Below are positions 1 through 6,528 of a stretch of 8,503 nucleotides of DNA, one piece after another. The notes beneath the pieces were generated by a model, which was given only the letters and a program-made list of their open reading frames with translations, had not been told where the DNA came from and did no database searches. Source of the DNA: an uncultured Lachnospiraceae bacterium (lineage in GTDB: Bacteria > Bacillota > Clostridia > Lachnospirales > Lachnospiraceae). Both the position numbers and the translations under genes were made by a program. Position 1 is the first letter of the stretch. Each line of letters starts with the position of its first letter. Location: positions 1 through 8,503 of the forward strand of contig CACXEL010000036.1 of the NCBI GenBank assembly GCA_902766655.1, in the 5' to 3' direction.

Positions 1-50
1 TCTTCGATCAGCGTCCGCTTGCTGTTATGTGCGATGATGCCTACGTTCAT
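1..50 (-). CDS. mgsA: Methylglyoxal synthase, N-terminal fragment (runs off the left edge)
   Basis: Only the first 16 codons are in the window, reading MNVGIIAHNSKRTLIE. The ATG at 50 is preceded by AAAGGAG four bases upstream. The fragment matches the opening beta-strand and phosphate-binding turn of methylglyoxal synthase, where family members read roughly M-x-I-x-L-I-A-H-D-x-K-K. His8 and Lys11/Arg12 fall where the family has its His and Lys. The enzyme turns dihydroxyacetone phosphate into methylglyoxal plus phosphate in the cytoplasm, a bypass of lower glycolysis when phosphate is limiting. Position 9 is Asn where the family usually has Asp. A separate promoter (98-126) means the gene need not be read from recG. 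The call rests on 16 residues, so another MGS-like-fold protein remains possible. Confidence 0.66.
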   Translation of the reverse strand, partial: MNVGIIAHNSKRTLIE

Positions 51-97
51 GGTTCTCCTTTACCTTCTTGCAAAGCTTATTTCTATTATTTGCGAAT

Positions 98-126
98 ATT
101 ATAGCAAAGTTCACCAATTACTGCAA
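98..126 (-). promoter_or_regulatory. Predicted sigma-A promoter of mgsA (extended -10, with A-rich upstream tracts)
   Basis: On the minus strand a perfect TATAAT (103-98) is preceded by TGC, an extended -10, and lies exactly 17 bases from TTGCAG (126-121). Two A-rich copies of AAAATAC (127-133 and 138-144, 11 bases apart) sit directly above the -35 like an UP element. Transcription should start near 91, giving a leader of about 40 bases. A short dyad, TTTGC-N10-GCAAA (89-93 and 104-108), brackets the -10 and could be an operator, but arms of five bases are easily found by chance. Confidence 0.75.
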
Positions 127-225
127 GTATTTTTTGGGTATTTTCAGCGTTTTGCCAAACTGTCTGACAAGTTCCGCTTCCATCAATATTTCTTAGGATT
201 GAAGATCCTCCTGTTCGGATGCGCC

Positions 226-2271
226 TCAGAGAATCACGGCGCCTTCATTTTCCGCCATATAGGCCCGGATCCTTCTCCTCAGACCTGTCATTTCGTCACC
301 CAGAAGGGCAGGATCGTCATGAAGAATATCCGCCGCCATCCTGCCGGCCAGCGTCAGGACCCGGCGGTCACGCGAAACGTCCGCCAGCCGGAACATGGCC
401 TCGCCGCTCTGCCGGATTCCCATGAGGTCACCCGGTCCTCTCAGCTCAAAGTCCTTCTCGGCGATCTCGAAGCCATTGTTGGACTTACTCAGGATATCCA
501 GACGCTCCCGGATCTCCTCCGATGACTGCCCGGCCAGGAAAATACAGTAGGACTGGGCATCTCCGCGCCCTACCCGGCCCCGAAGCTGATGAAGCGTCGC
601 CAGGCCGAAGCGCTCGGCGTTCTCGATCAGCATGACGGTCGCGTTGGGCACGTCCACACCGACCTCCACTACCGTGGTGGATACCAGGACGTGGGTTTCC
701 CCGGCGGCGAAAGCAGCCATGATTTTATTTTTCTCATCGGGCTTCATGCGGCCGTGGAGCATGGCGACCTTGTGATCGGGGAATTCCTTCCTGAGAAGCT
801 TCGAATAATCGATAACGTTCTCGGCCTCCAGCTCCTCGTTGGCCTCAATCATGGGACAGATCACGTAGGCCTGGTGGCCGGCGGTGAGCTCTTTGCGTAT
901 GAAATTCCAGGCGTTGGGACGCCAGCCGGGCCCGACCACAGCGTTCTTGATCGGCAGGCGCCTGGCCGGCAGCTCGTCGATGACCGAGATGTCCAGGTCC
1001 CCGTAGTAAATGACACCAAGCGTCCGTGGGATCGGCGTGGCTGACATGACCATCATGTTGGGCGGCGCCCCCTTCTCGGTCAGTGCCTTGCGCTGGTAGA
1101 CTCCGAAGCGGTGCTGCTCGTCGGTGATGACCAGGGAAAGAGCCTTGTAGGAGACGCCTGCCTGGATCAGGGCATGGGTACCGATCACTGCGTTGGCCTC
1201 CCCGCTCTCGATAGCCCTGAGGGCAGCCCGCCTCTCTGCGGCTTTCAGAGAACCGGTCAGAAGGACCGGACGGACAGAGGCAAGGCCGAAATCCTCCTTC
1301 ATTTTGCAGAGCTTTTCGTAATGCTGGCGGGCCAGAACTTCCGTCGGCGCCATAAGTGCGCTCTGGTAGCCGTTCTGCGCCGCCATGACCATGGCCAGAA
1401 AGGCGATGACAGTCTTGCCGCTGCCGACGTCGCCCTGGATCAGACGGGACATCAGGCGGCTGCCGCCCAGGTCCGCCTCCACCTCATGCCAGACCCTCTC
1501 CTGGGCCGCCGTCAGGCGGTAAGGGAGCTGGTCGATGAGCTCTTCGATTTCCCACCCCATCTCCATGGGAAAAGCGTTCGCGATGTCGGCGGTGCTCTCC
1601 TTGAGGAGCCGCATGGCCAGGATGAAGAGGAAGAATTCGTCGAAGACGAGGCGGGACCGGGCAGCCTGGAGGCTGTCCTCATTTTCCGGAAAATGAATGT
1701 CCTCCACCGCCTGCCGCTCCCCCAGGAGCCCCGTCACCCTGACGACCTCCTCCGGGAGGTACTCCTGGTCGTGGGGAAGATGGTCCAGGCACCAGCGGAC
1801 AGCCTTGGCGACCGCGTTGCCGGAGAGCCCTTTGGTCAGACCGTAGACCGGCACCAGGGTCCGGATCTTCTCTTCGTATTTGTCCGGCGCAAAGACCTCC
1901 GGGTGTTCCAGGACCCGGGCACCCTTGCGGATGGCCACGGTGCCCCGGAAGACATACTCCTGCCCTCTCTTGAGAACAGTGCGCATGAAGGGAGCATTGT
2001 ACCATGTCAGGCGGATCTTGCCTGTAGGATCCTCGAGCTCCGTGACAGCCACGGTCACCCGACCCATCGGGCGGACCACCACTGCCCTTGCGATCATGCC
2101 CCTGACGGCGCACTTGGCGCCGGGGGTGAGGGTTCCCACGGCCACCGGGGGCAGATAGGCATCGTAATGGATGGGATAATACGCAAGCAGGTCCTCGCAG
2201 GATTTAACGCCCAGCTTCTCAAACAGGGCTGCTGTCTTTGGGCCGACGCCCGGAATCTCTGTCAGCTGCAT
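226..2271 (-). CDS. recG: ATP-dependent DNA helicase RecG
   Basis: RecG remodels stalled replication forks and branched recombination intermediates such as Holliday junctions and D-loops, using ATP in the cytoplasm. The 681-residue product has the usual length for Firmicutes. In order it shows a helix-hairpin-helix start (EIPGVGPKTA, 5-14), an OB-fold wedge region (about 45-135), Walker A GDVGSGKT (280-287), DEQH (384-387), SATPIPRTL (410-418), LHGRM (505-509), the STTVVEVGVD segment (531-540), QLRGRVGRG (562-570) and the C-terminal ELRGPGDLMGIRQSG segment (609-623) typical of RecG. All helicase motifs look intact. The ATG at 2271 follows GGAGAG at a spacing of five bases. The gene lies downstream of fakA but is separated from it by an intrinsic terminator, and no clear promoter of its own is visible. 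I found no convincing terminator after its stop codon. Confidence 0.97.
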   Translation of the reverse strand: MQLTEIPGVGPKTAALFEKLGVKSCEDLLAYYPIHYDAYLPPVAVGTLTPGAKCAVRGMIARAVVVRPMGRVTVAVTELEDPTGKIRLTWYNAPFMRTVLKRGQEYVFRGTVAIRKGARVLEHPEVFAPDKYEEKIRTLVPVYGLTKGLSGNAVAKAVRWCLDHLPHDQEYLPEEVVRVTGLLGERQAVEDIHFPENEDSLQAARSRLVFDEFFLFILAMRLLKESTADIANAFPMEMGWEIEELIDQLPYRLTAAQERVWHEVEADLGGSRLMSRLIQGDVGSGKTVIAFLAMVMAAQNGYQSALMAPTEVLARQHYEKLCKMKEDFGLASVRPVLLTGSLKAAERRAALRAIESGEANAVIGTHALIQAGVSYKALSLVITDEQHRFGVYQRKALTEKGAPPNMMVMSATPIPRTLGVIYYGDLDISVIDELPARRLPIKNAVVGPGWRPNAWNFIRKELTAGHQAYVICPMIEANEELEAENVIDYSKLLRKEFPDHKVAMLHGRMKPDEKNKIMAAFAAGETHVLVSTTVVEVGVDVPNATVMLIENAERFGLATLHQLRGRVGRGDAQSYCIFLAGQSSEEIRERLDILSKSNNGFEIAEKDFELRGPGDLMGIRQSGEAMFRLADVSRDRRVLTLAGRMAADILHDDPALLGDEMTGLRRRIRAYMAENEGAVIL

Positions 2272-2294
2272 TTCAACTCTCCGTAAATGGCTCT

Positions 2295-2328
2295 AAAAAA
2301 GGTGCTGCGACAGACTTGCGCAGCACCT
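2295..2328 (-). terminator. Intrinsic terminator between fakA and recG
   Basis: A perfect 10-bp stem (2300-2309 with 2319-2328) has a 9-base loop and is followed on the minus strand by a run of U (2299-2295). This is a textbook rho-independent terminator for the yloU-fakA transcript. It begins 21 bases past the fakA stop, and its U-run ends 23 bases before the recG start codon. recG must therefore depend on read-through or on a promoter inside fakA. Confidence 0.88.
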
Positions 2329-2349
2329 CGGAATACGTATTAACGGCCG

Positions 2350-4023
2350 TCACTCGACGGAAACGATCACATAGTAGATGGGCTGGCCGCCGTAGCTGAC
2401 CTCCACGTCACAGTCTTCAAAGGCTTCCTCGATGCTGGCAGACAGGGCCTCCATGTCATCCTCGCTGTACTCCTTGCCCCTGTAAATGCTGATGAGCTCG
2501 GAGTCCTCGTCCACGATCTTCTCCAGCATCTCCCTGACGACAGCCCCGATATCTGAGCCGACCGCCAGAAGGCCGTCGTCGCCCAGGCCCATGATGTCAC
2601 CCACATGGATCTCCACGCCGTCGATCTTGGTGTCGCGGACAGCGTAGGTGACCTCGCCGGTCTTCACGTTGGTGATCTCCTCAGCCATGGCCTCGGCGTT
2701 CTCCTCGGCTGACCGCTCAGGCACGTAGCTGACCACAGCGGTGATGCCCTGGGGAACAGTCTTGGTGGGCACGACAAAGATATTGCAGTCCTCCACCAGG
2801 GACTTGGCCTGGTTGGCGGCCAGGATGACGTTCTTGTTGTTGGGCAGGATGAAGACGTTCTCGGCGTTGGCCTCGCGGATGGCGCTCAGCATGTCATCCG
2901 TGCTGGGGTTCATGGTCTGGCCGCCCTCGATGATGACGTCGACGCCCAGGTCGCGGAAGATCTGGCTGAGGCCGTCGCCCACTGTGACGGAAATGAAGGC
3001 ATGGTCCTTTTTGGGCTCCTCCGCCTTGGCCGCGTTCTCAGCGGCCTCCTTCTCGCGGTAGGCCTTCATTTCGTTCTGGTTGAAGAGGCGCTCGTCGTGC
3101 TCCTCGCGCATATTGTCGACCTTCATCCGGGTCAGCTGGCCGTACTCCAGGCCCTTCTCGAAGGCACGGCCCGGGTGGTTGGTGTGGACGTGGACCTTGA
3201 TGAGGCCATCGCCCACGACGAAGACGAGGCTGTCGCCCAGGGAGAGCAGGTAGTCCTTGATGGCGTCCTCCTCTTCCTCGGAAATCTCCCGCTCGAGCTT
3301 GACGATGAACTCGGTGCAGTAGCCGAACTTGATGTCGTCGGTGCTGATGGGTTCCCTGGCAGCCGGCTTCTTGATATCGACCTGGGGAGCCTCGAAGTCA
3401 AGCTCCAGCTCCAGGCCGTTGAAGGCGTCCACGGCGCCGTGAAGAACCGTCATGAGTCCCTGTCCGCCGGAGTCTACTACGCCTGCCTCCTTGAGGACAG
3501 GAAGAAGCTCCGGTGTTCTGGCCAGGGCCTCGTCACCCGCTGCAAGGATTGCGGAGAAAAGATCCTCCAGCTCAATGTCCTCACCCGCGATCTCGCCTGC
3601 CTTTTCAGCCATCATCCTGGCTACGGTGAGGATCGTGCCCTCCTTGGGCTTCATGACTGCCTTGTAGGCAGTCTCCACCGCCTTGGTGCAGGCATCGCAC
3701 AGGATAAGAGCGTCCAGCTCCTCGTGGTCGCGGATTCCCTTGGTGAAACCGCGAATCAGCTGGGAGAGGATGACGCCTGAATTGCCGCGGGCGCCTTTGA
3801 GGGAGCCGGAGGACATGGCCTTGGCCAGATCCTCCACCGTCGGATCGGGGATCCGGGTGACCTCCTGGGCGGCGGACATGATCGTCATGGTCATGTTGGT
3901 GCCCGTGTCCCCGTCGGGTACGGGGAAGACGTTCAGCTCATTGATCCAGTTCTTTTTGATTTCCAGGTTCTTCGCACCGGACAGGAACATCCTGCGAAGC
4001 ATACCCGCATCTATTGTCTTCAT
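2350..4023 (-). CDS. fakA: Fatty acid kinase catalytic subunit FakA (DAK2-domain protein, YloV)
   Basis: FakA phosphorylates fatty acids bound to a FakB (DegV-family) partner, making acyl-phosphate for phospholipid synthesis from exogenous fatty acids. No fakB is in the window. The 557 residues match the family's length. The N-terminal DhaL-like kinase domain (about 1-205) has the metal and nucleotide motif NVFPVPDGDTGTNM (31-44; Asp37, Asp39, Asn43), GARGNSG (77-83) and DSGGQGL (184-190). The middle domain has Cys236 and an H-x-H pair (His278, His280), residues I recall as zinc ligands in the staphylococcal protein. The C-terminal domain has EGGQTMNPST (366-375) and PNNKN (394-398). A Lys/Glu/Ala-rich linker (about 320-340) joins the last two domains. 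The start at 4023 follows GGAGG at an 11-base spacing, slightly long. The gene begins 17 bases after yloU stops, so the two form one operon. Confidence 0.94.
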   Translation of the reverse strand: MKTIDAGMLRRMFLSGAKNLEIKKNWINELNVFPVPDGDTGTNMTMTIMSAAQEVTRIPDPTVEDLAKAMSSGSLKGARGNSGVILSQLIRGFTKGIRDHEELDALILCDACTKAVETAYKAVMKPKEGTILTVARMMAEKAGEIAGEDIELEDLFSAILAAGDEALARTPELLPVLKEAGVVDSGGQGLMTVLHGAVDAFNGLELELDFEAPQVDIKKPAAREPISTDDIKFGYCTEFIVKLEREISEEEEDAIKDYLLSLGDSLVFVVGDGLIKVHVHTNHPGRAFEKGLEYGQLTRMKVDNMREEHDERLFNQNEMKAYREKEAAENAAKAEEPKKDHAFISVTVGDGLSQIFRDLGVDVIIEGGQTMNPSTDDMLSAIREANAENVFILPNNKNVILAANQAKSLVEDCNIFVVPTKTVPQGITAVVSYVPERSAEENAEAMAEEITNVKTGEVTYAVRDTKIDGVEIHVGDIMGLGDDGLLAVGSDIGAVVREMLEKIVDEDSELISIYRGKEYSEDDMEALSASIEEAFEDCDVEVSYGGQPIYYVIVSVE

Positions 4024-4040
4024 TATAATAAAAACCTCCG

Positions 4041-4397
4041 TCAGTCGATCACGCGGATGCCTTCCACGCGGATTTCAATGTTCTCCACCGTCATGCCCGT
4101 GAATTTCTCTACCTTGTATCTGACGCTGTCAAAAACGTTTTCCGCGATGGCAGGGATGCTCACACCGTACGCCACGATGCAATGAATGACCAGAGAGATT
4201 TTATTGTCTTCTATCCTGACATTGATGCCGTAGCGCAGGGAGTCCTTCCGCAGCATGTGGAAGAGGCCATCCTTGACGCTGTAGGCAGCCATGCCGACGA
4301 TACCGAAGGAGCTGACTGCGACGGACCCTGCGTAGGTCGCAATCACGTCCGGGCTGATCACGATCTCGCCTAATTCGGATGCAACGATTCCTTTCAT
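4041..4397 (-). CDS. yloU: Asp23/Gls24 family envelope stress protein (YloU-like)
   Basis: This is a small cytoplasmic protein of the Asp23/Gls24 (DUF322) family. Members are linked to envelope stress or, as YloU, sit beside fakA; the biochemical role is not settled. The 118 residues show the family opening GEIVISPDVIATYAG (10-24), the central GIVGMAAYSVKDGLFHML (32-49), and the strand pattern ending NVRIEDNKISLVIHCIVAYG (59-78) and VENIEIRVEGIRV (104-116). I chose the ATG at 4397 because GGAGG (4403-4407) sits five bases upstream and the protein then begins at the family start. Upstream in-frame ATGs at 4409 and 4490 give extensions with no family resemblance. The gene is first in the operon with fakA and divergent from rpmB, as in Bacillus subtilis. 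Confidence 0.9.
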   Translation of the reverse strand: MKGIVASELGEIVISPDVIATYAGSVAVSSFGIVGMAAYSVKDGLFHMLRKDSLRYGINVRIEDNKISLVIHCIVAYGVSIPAIAENVFDSVRYKVEKFTGMTVENIEIRVEGIRVID

Positions 4398-4402
4398 ATA
4401 TT

Positions 4403-4407
4403 CCTCC
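4403..4407 (-). promoter_or_regulatory. Ribosome binding site that decides the yloU start
   Basis: GGAGG lies five bases before the ATG at 4397 and overlaps the alternative ATG at 4409. This makes the shorter, 118-residue product the likely one. Confidence 0.8.
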
Positions 4408-4423
4408 ATACAGGCCTCGGCCC

Positions 4424-4537
4424 TTATTTTTCGGCAGTTCTCCCGGTAAATGAACCCCGTGCACTTGCTCTGCCCTGCCGATACTGTCATGCTTCAGCAT
4501 AATCAAAGTCATTATAAACTGTTTCGCCGAAAAATAA
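4424..4537. repeat. Perfect 12-bp inverted repeat flanking the yloU promoter
   Basis: TTATTTTTCGGC at 4424-4435 recurs exactly in inverted orientation as GCCGAAAAATAA at 4526-4537. The centres are about 100 bases apart. The distal arm covers the spacer and -35 region of the predicted yloU promoter, and the proximal arm lies in its leader about 70 bases past the expected start. This arrangement would suit paired operator sites, or an RNA stem if transcription starts farther upstream. No function is shown by the sequence alone. Confidence 0.5.
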
Positions 4538-4539
4538 AA
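4511..4539 (-). promoter_or_regulatory. Predicted promoter of the yloU-fakA operon
   Basis: A perfect TATAAT -10 lies at 4516-4511 on the minus strand. No good -35 box is found at 16-18 bases; the best is T-rich DNA near 4539-4533. Initiation near 4504 would give a leader of about 107 bases before yloU. The weak -35 suggests activation or another sigma factor, but the call rests on the -10 and on position. Confidence 0.5.
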
Positions 4540-4589
4540 GCCTGTTTGTAAATCTCAGAAAAAAGTCCCCCGCTTTTCAAGAAAAATGC

Positions 4590-4618
4590 TTGCAAACCAT
4601 TTATTCTTCTGATAGAAT
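4590..4618 (+). promoter_or_regulatory. Predicted sigma-A promoter of rpmB
   Basis: TTGCAA (4590-4595) lies exactly 17 bases from TAGAAT (4613-4618), and TGA directly before the -10 makes it an extended -10 promoter. The start site should be near 4625, leaving a leader of about 47 bases. The layout mirrors the mgsA promoter (CTTGCA, 17-base spacing, TGn before the -10). Confidence 0.75.
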
Positions 4619-4626
4619 AATTCACG

Positions 4627-4658
4627 TTGCAGGCCTCGTATGGCCTATTCTTGTGCAA
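4627..4658 (+). other. Possible hairpin in the rpmB leader
   Basis: AGGCC (4631-4635) can pair with GGCCT (4642-4646) around a six-base loop. An outer TTGCA (4627-4631) can pair with TGCAA (4654-4658), whose last bases overlap the AAGGAGG ribosome binding site (4657-4663). The two stems share base 4631 and are short. Such a fold could limit ribosome access, but this is only an inference. Confidence 0.35.
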
Positions 4659-4671
4659 GGAGGTGTTATCG

Positions 4672-4857
4672 ATGGCTGTATGCTCTGTTTGTGGAAAGGG
4701 TGCTCATTTTGGCAATAACGTGAGCCATTCTCATAGAAGAACAAATCATATGTGGAAGTCCAACATCAAGAGAGTCCGCGTTAAGGTGAACGGCGGTACA
4801 CAGCATGCTTATGTGTGCACACACTGCCTGAGAGCCGGCAAGGTCGAGCGCGCTTGA
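4672..4857 (+). CDS. rpmB: 50S ribosomal protein L28
   Basis: L28 is a small protein of the large ribosomal subunit. The 61-residue product carries the zinc-ribbon version, with C-x2-C pairs at Cys4/Cys7 and Cys49/Cys52, and the family segments GNNVSHSHRRTNHMWKSNI (14-32) and RVRVKVNG (34-41). Length is normal for Firmicutes. The ATG at 4672 follows AAGGAGG (4657-4663) at an eight-base spacing. An in-frame upstream TTG at 4627 would add 15 residues unlike L28 and is rejected. The gene has its own promoter and terminator, so it is a single-gene unit, divergent from yloU-fakA and convergent with ytfJ. A zinc-ligand L28 is often paired with a cysteine-free copy used under zinc starvation; none is visible here. 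Confidence 0.97.
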   Translation: MAVCSVCGKGAHFGNNVSHSHRRTNHMWKSNIKRVRVKVNGGTQHAYVCTHCLRAGKVERA

Positions 4858-4891
4858 TGACTGACCGCGAATTGAAGAATGCCGTATAGAT

Positions 4892-4921
4892 AAACATGTC
4901 GGGAGCGACATGTTTTTCTTT
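4892..4921 (+). terminator. Intrinsic terminator of rpmB
   Basis: A perfect 10-bp stem (4892-4901 with 4906-4915) closes a GGAG loop and runs into a U-rich tract on the plus strand. It lies 35 bases after the rpmB stop. The opposite strand lacks a good U-run, so it acts mainly on rpmB. Confidence 0.87.
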
Positions 4922-4940
4922 GTCCAAATTGCTGACACAG

Positions 4941-4985
4941 CAAAACAAAAACCCGTCCACCAGCTTTGAGCTGATGAACGGGTTT
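4941..4985 (-). terminator. Intrinsic terminator of the DUF2953-ytfJ unit
   Basis: The arms 4949-4965 and 4969-4985 form a 17-bp stem in minus-strand RNA, with three G-U pairs and a three-base loop, followed by UUUUUG-type sequence. In plus-strand RNA the wobble positions become A-C mismatches, leaving an 8-bp outer and a 5-bp inner stem. It is therefore best suited to ending ytfJ transcripts, though it may also back up the rpmB terminator. Confidence 0.88.
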
Positions 4986-5008
4986 CATTTTTCTCAATAA
5001 GAACAGTC

Positions 5009-5401
5009 TTATTCGGTCTTCTCCGGCTCTGTGACAGGAACTTCCGGTACGGCTTCCGTCTTGCTCTTGCCGGTGAACTTGTTGACGAAATCCGGGACCA
5101 TGTCCAGGATCTTGGAGAGGCCGTCCTGGCCGCCCTTGGTGGAGACCAGCTTGGTGGTCCCGCCGGAGATGACCAGCATGGCGTTGGGGGTGACCTTACC
5201 GCCCATACCGCCGCCGGCGTTGGGGTTCTTGGCGCTGTCCTTGCCGGCGCCGGCGCCCATGCCGAAGGTCACGTCCACAAGCGGGACGATAATGGTATCA
5301 CCGACGTGGATCGGCTCGCCCACCACGGTCTTGGACGTCACGAACTCATTCATGCCCTTAAAGAGCGCGCCTACCGTCGACTCGAAATCCTGATTATCCA
5401 T
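5009..5401 (-). CDS. ytfJ: GerW/YtfJ family sporulation protein
   Basis: YtfJ (GerW) is made in the developing spore of Bacillus and is needed for normal germination; relatives also occur outside spore formers, and the molecular function is unknown. The 130 residues hold the family domain at about 5-110: an N-terminal helix, GEPIHVGDTIIVPLVDVTFGMGAG (28-51), a glycine-rich stretch (46-68), TPNAMLVISGGTTKLV (71-86), and a helix ending near FVNKF (105-109). A Pro/Glu tail follows. No signal peptide is seen. The ATG at 5401 shares its first base with the stop of the DUF2953 gene (TAATG), and GGGAGG lies nine bases upstream inside that gene, so translation is probably coupled. Confidence 0.93.
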   Translation of the reverse strand: MDNQDFESTVGALFKGMNEFVTSKTVVGEPIHVGDTIIVPLVDVTFGMGAGAGKDSAKNPNAGGGMGGKVTPNAMLVISGGTTKLVSTKGGQDGLSKILDMVPDFVNKFTGKSKTEAVPEVPVTEPEKTE

Positions 5402-6528
5402 TATGCTTTGCCTCCCTTCAATTTTAAAAAGCCCCGGATCACCGTGATCGTATTCCTGTTCGTAAGGATCGCCAGGACCTGCAGGAGCAGGTAGCCCAGA
5501 ACGATCTTGCCCTTCAGCGATACCTCTCCGTTCAGTTTCTTTTCTTCAAAACTGGGGGTAAATGTGAACCTGTCTCCTATCCTCGGATACATGGCCGCGT
5601 ACGCCCCGTATATCATACCTGTCTTTGACGGGTCCTCGGACCCGAATTCAAGGTTGCCTTCGAGCTGCCTCGGCAGGATGTGCTTCAGCATCCGCCCGAG
5701 ACGGTCCTTGGCCAGACCAATGACCTGCCTCGTAGACTCCGCATTCAGGAAGAACAGCCATCTCTGGATCGTCACCCTGAGCTTGTCCAGCCTGAGCCAG
5801 GTGTGCCCGACCGCCGTCATGAAGCGCCAGGGGATCCGCCAGATGTCCGCCATGAAGCTGATGACCCTGTGCATGAGCCGGAAGGATTTTTCCAGGCACC
5901 AGCTGAAGATCGGCCACAGCTTGTTATAGAGGAAGCCGTAGAACCTGGCGACCCCGTAGAGCCGAGGCCTCCCTTCTGTCTCTTCTTCCGGCCCTGCAGG
6001 CTGCTCTTCCGCTTCCGAACTCTCCTCTCCCGCCCCTGGAGCCGAAGCTGTGTCTCCGTCTCCGGTGCCTTCTTTAGGGAGAGAGCCCACCGCCTCGTCA
6101 GCAGGGATACCATCCACATCCTCCGCGATGAAGTCCGCGCTTTGGATGGGCTGTCCCGCTGAGGCGCTCAGCTCCGGAGGAACAGGCTCCTGATCCGCAT
6201 CGTCTGCCGGAACAGCTGCCGGCTGCGGCGATGCCGCCTCCGGTCCGTCGCGGGCATCCTTCTTCCCCGAAAGGGAAATGCCCAGGACCCGGATATCCTT
6301 CGTAAGCCCCTTGTCCTCTCCGCTGTTCCTATAGCCCACCCGCACGGAAATCAGGTGGAGAAGCCAGGTCACACGGGCCGTGACCTCAAAATCGCACTCC
6401 GTCTTACCGCCTGAGGCGCTGTATCTGATCGGCACCAGGAGGACCAGAAGAATGATGAGAAGGACCAGGAGCAGAATGACCAGAAGTATGATGCCTATGA
6501 TTTTGAGTATAGTGAGCAGGATTCCCAT
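5401..6528 (-). CDS. DUF2953 membrane protein (YtfI-like)
   Basis: The function of this family is unknown. It commonly precedes ytfJ, as ytfI does in Bacillus, which suggests a role related to the spore or its envelope. The 375 residues begin with a very hydrophobic segment rich in Ile, Leu and Val (about 4-33), a membrane anchor. A short conserved strand region (about 34-90) follows, then an acidic, Pro/Ala/Glu/Gly-rich linker (about 91-188), an aromatic and basic helical region (190-285), and the conserved C-terminal part GNLEFGSEDPSKTG (291-304) to about 368. A moderately hydrophobic stretch (341-356) may touch the membrane. The protein is longer than simple relatives because of the linker. 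The ATG at 6528 follows a modest AAAGG seven bases upstream. Its stop overlaps the ytfJ start by one base. Confidence 0.88.
   Translation of the reverse strand: MGILLTILKIIGIILLVILLLVLLIILLVLLVPIRYSASGGKTECDFEVTARVTWLLHLISVRVGYRNSGEDKGLTKDIRVLGISLSGKKDARDGPEAASPQPAAVPADDADQEPVPPELSASAGQPIQSADFIAEDVDGIPADEAVGSLPKEGTGDGDTASAPGAGEESSEAEEQPAGPEEETEGRPRLYGVARFYGFLYNKLWPIFSWCLEKSFRLMHRVISFMADIWRIPWRFMTAVGHTWLRLDKLRVTIQRWLFFLNAESTRQVIGLAKDRLGRMLKHILPRQLEGNLEFGSEDPSKTGMIYGAYAAMYPRIGDRFTFTPSFEEKKLNGEVSLKGKIVLGYLLLQVLAILTNRNTITVIRGFLKLKGGKA

Noticed and set aside
139..160. A cre-like (CcpA) site upstream of mgsA, around GGCAAAACGCTGAAAA on the minus strand
   Set aside because: The central CG and some flanking A/T fit, but the TG at the left end and the CA at the right end of the consensus are missing.
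195..209. Small hairpin after recG (AGGAT/ATCCT) as a terminator
   Set aside because: The stem has only five base pairs and no U-run follows on the minus strand.
1111..2286. Long plus-strand open frame opposite recG (391 codons)
   Set aside because: It is the antisense shadow of a GC-rich gene; it has no family resemblance, and the recG frame is certain.
3001..3780. Plus-strand open frame opposite fakA (259 codons)
   Set aside because: It is a shadow frame with no recognisable domain, lying wholly within a well-supported gene.
4411..4638. Direct repeat CAGGCCTCG in the yloU leader (4411) and the rpmB leader (4630)
   Set aside because: It is only nine bases, with no shared context around it, and could easily be chance.
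5243..5254. Perfect 12-bp palindrome GCCGGCGCCGGC
   Set aside because: It lies inside ytfJ in codons for a Gly/Ala run, where GC-rich codon use creates such palindromes.
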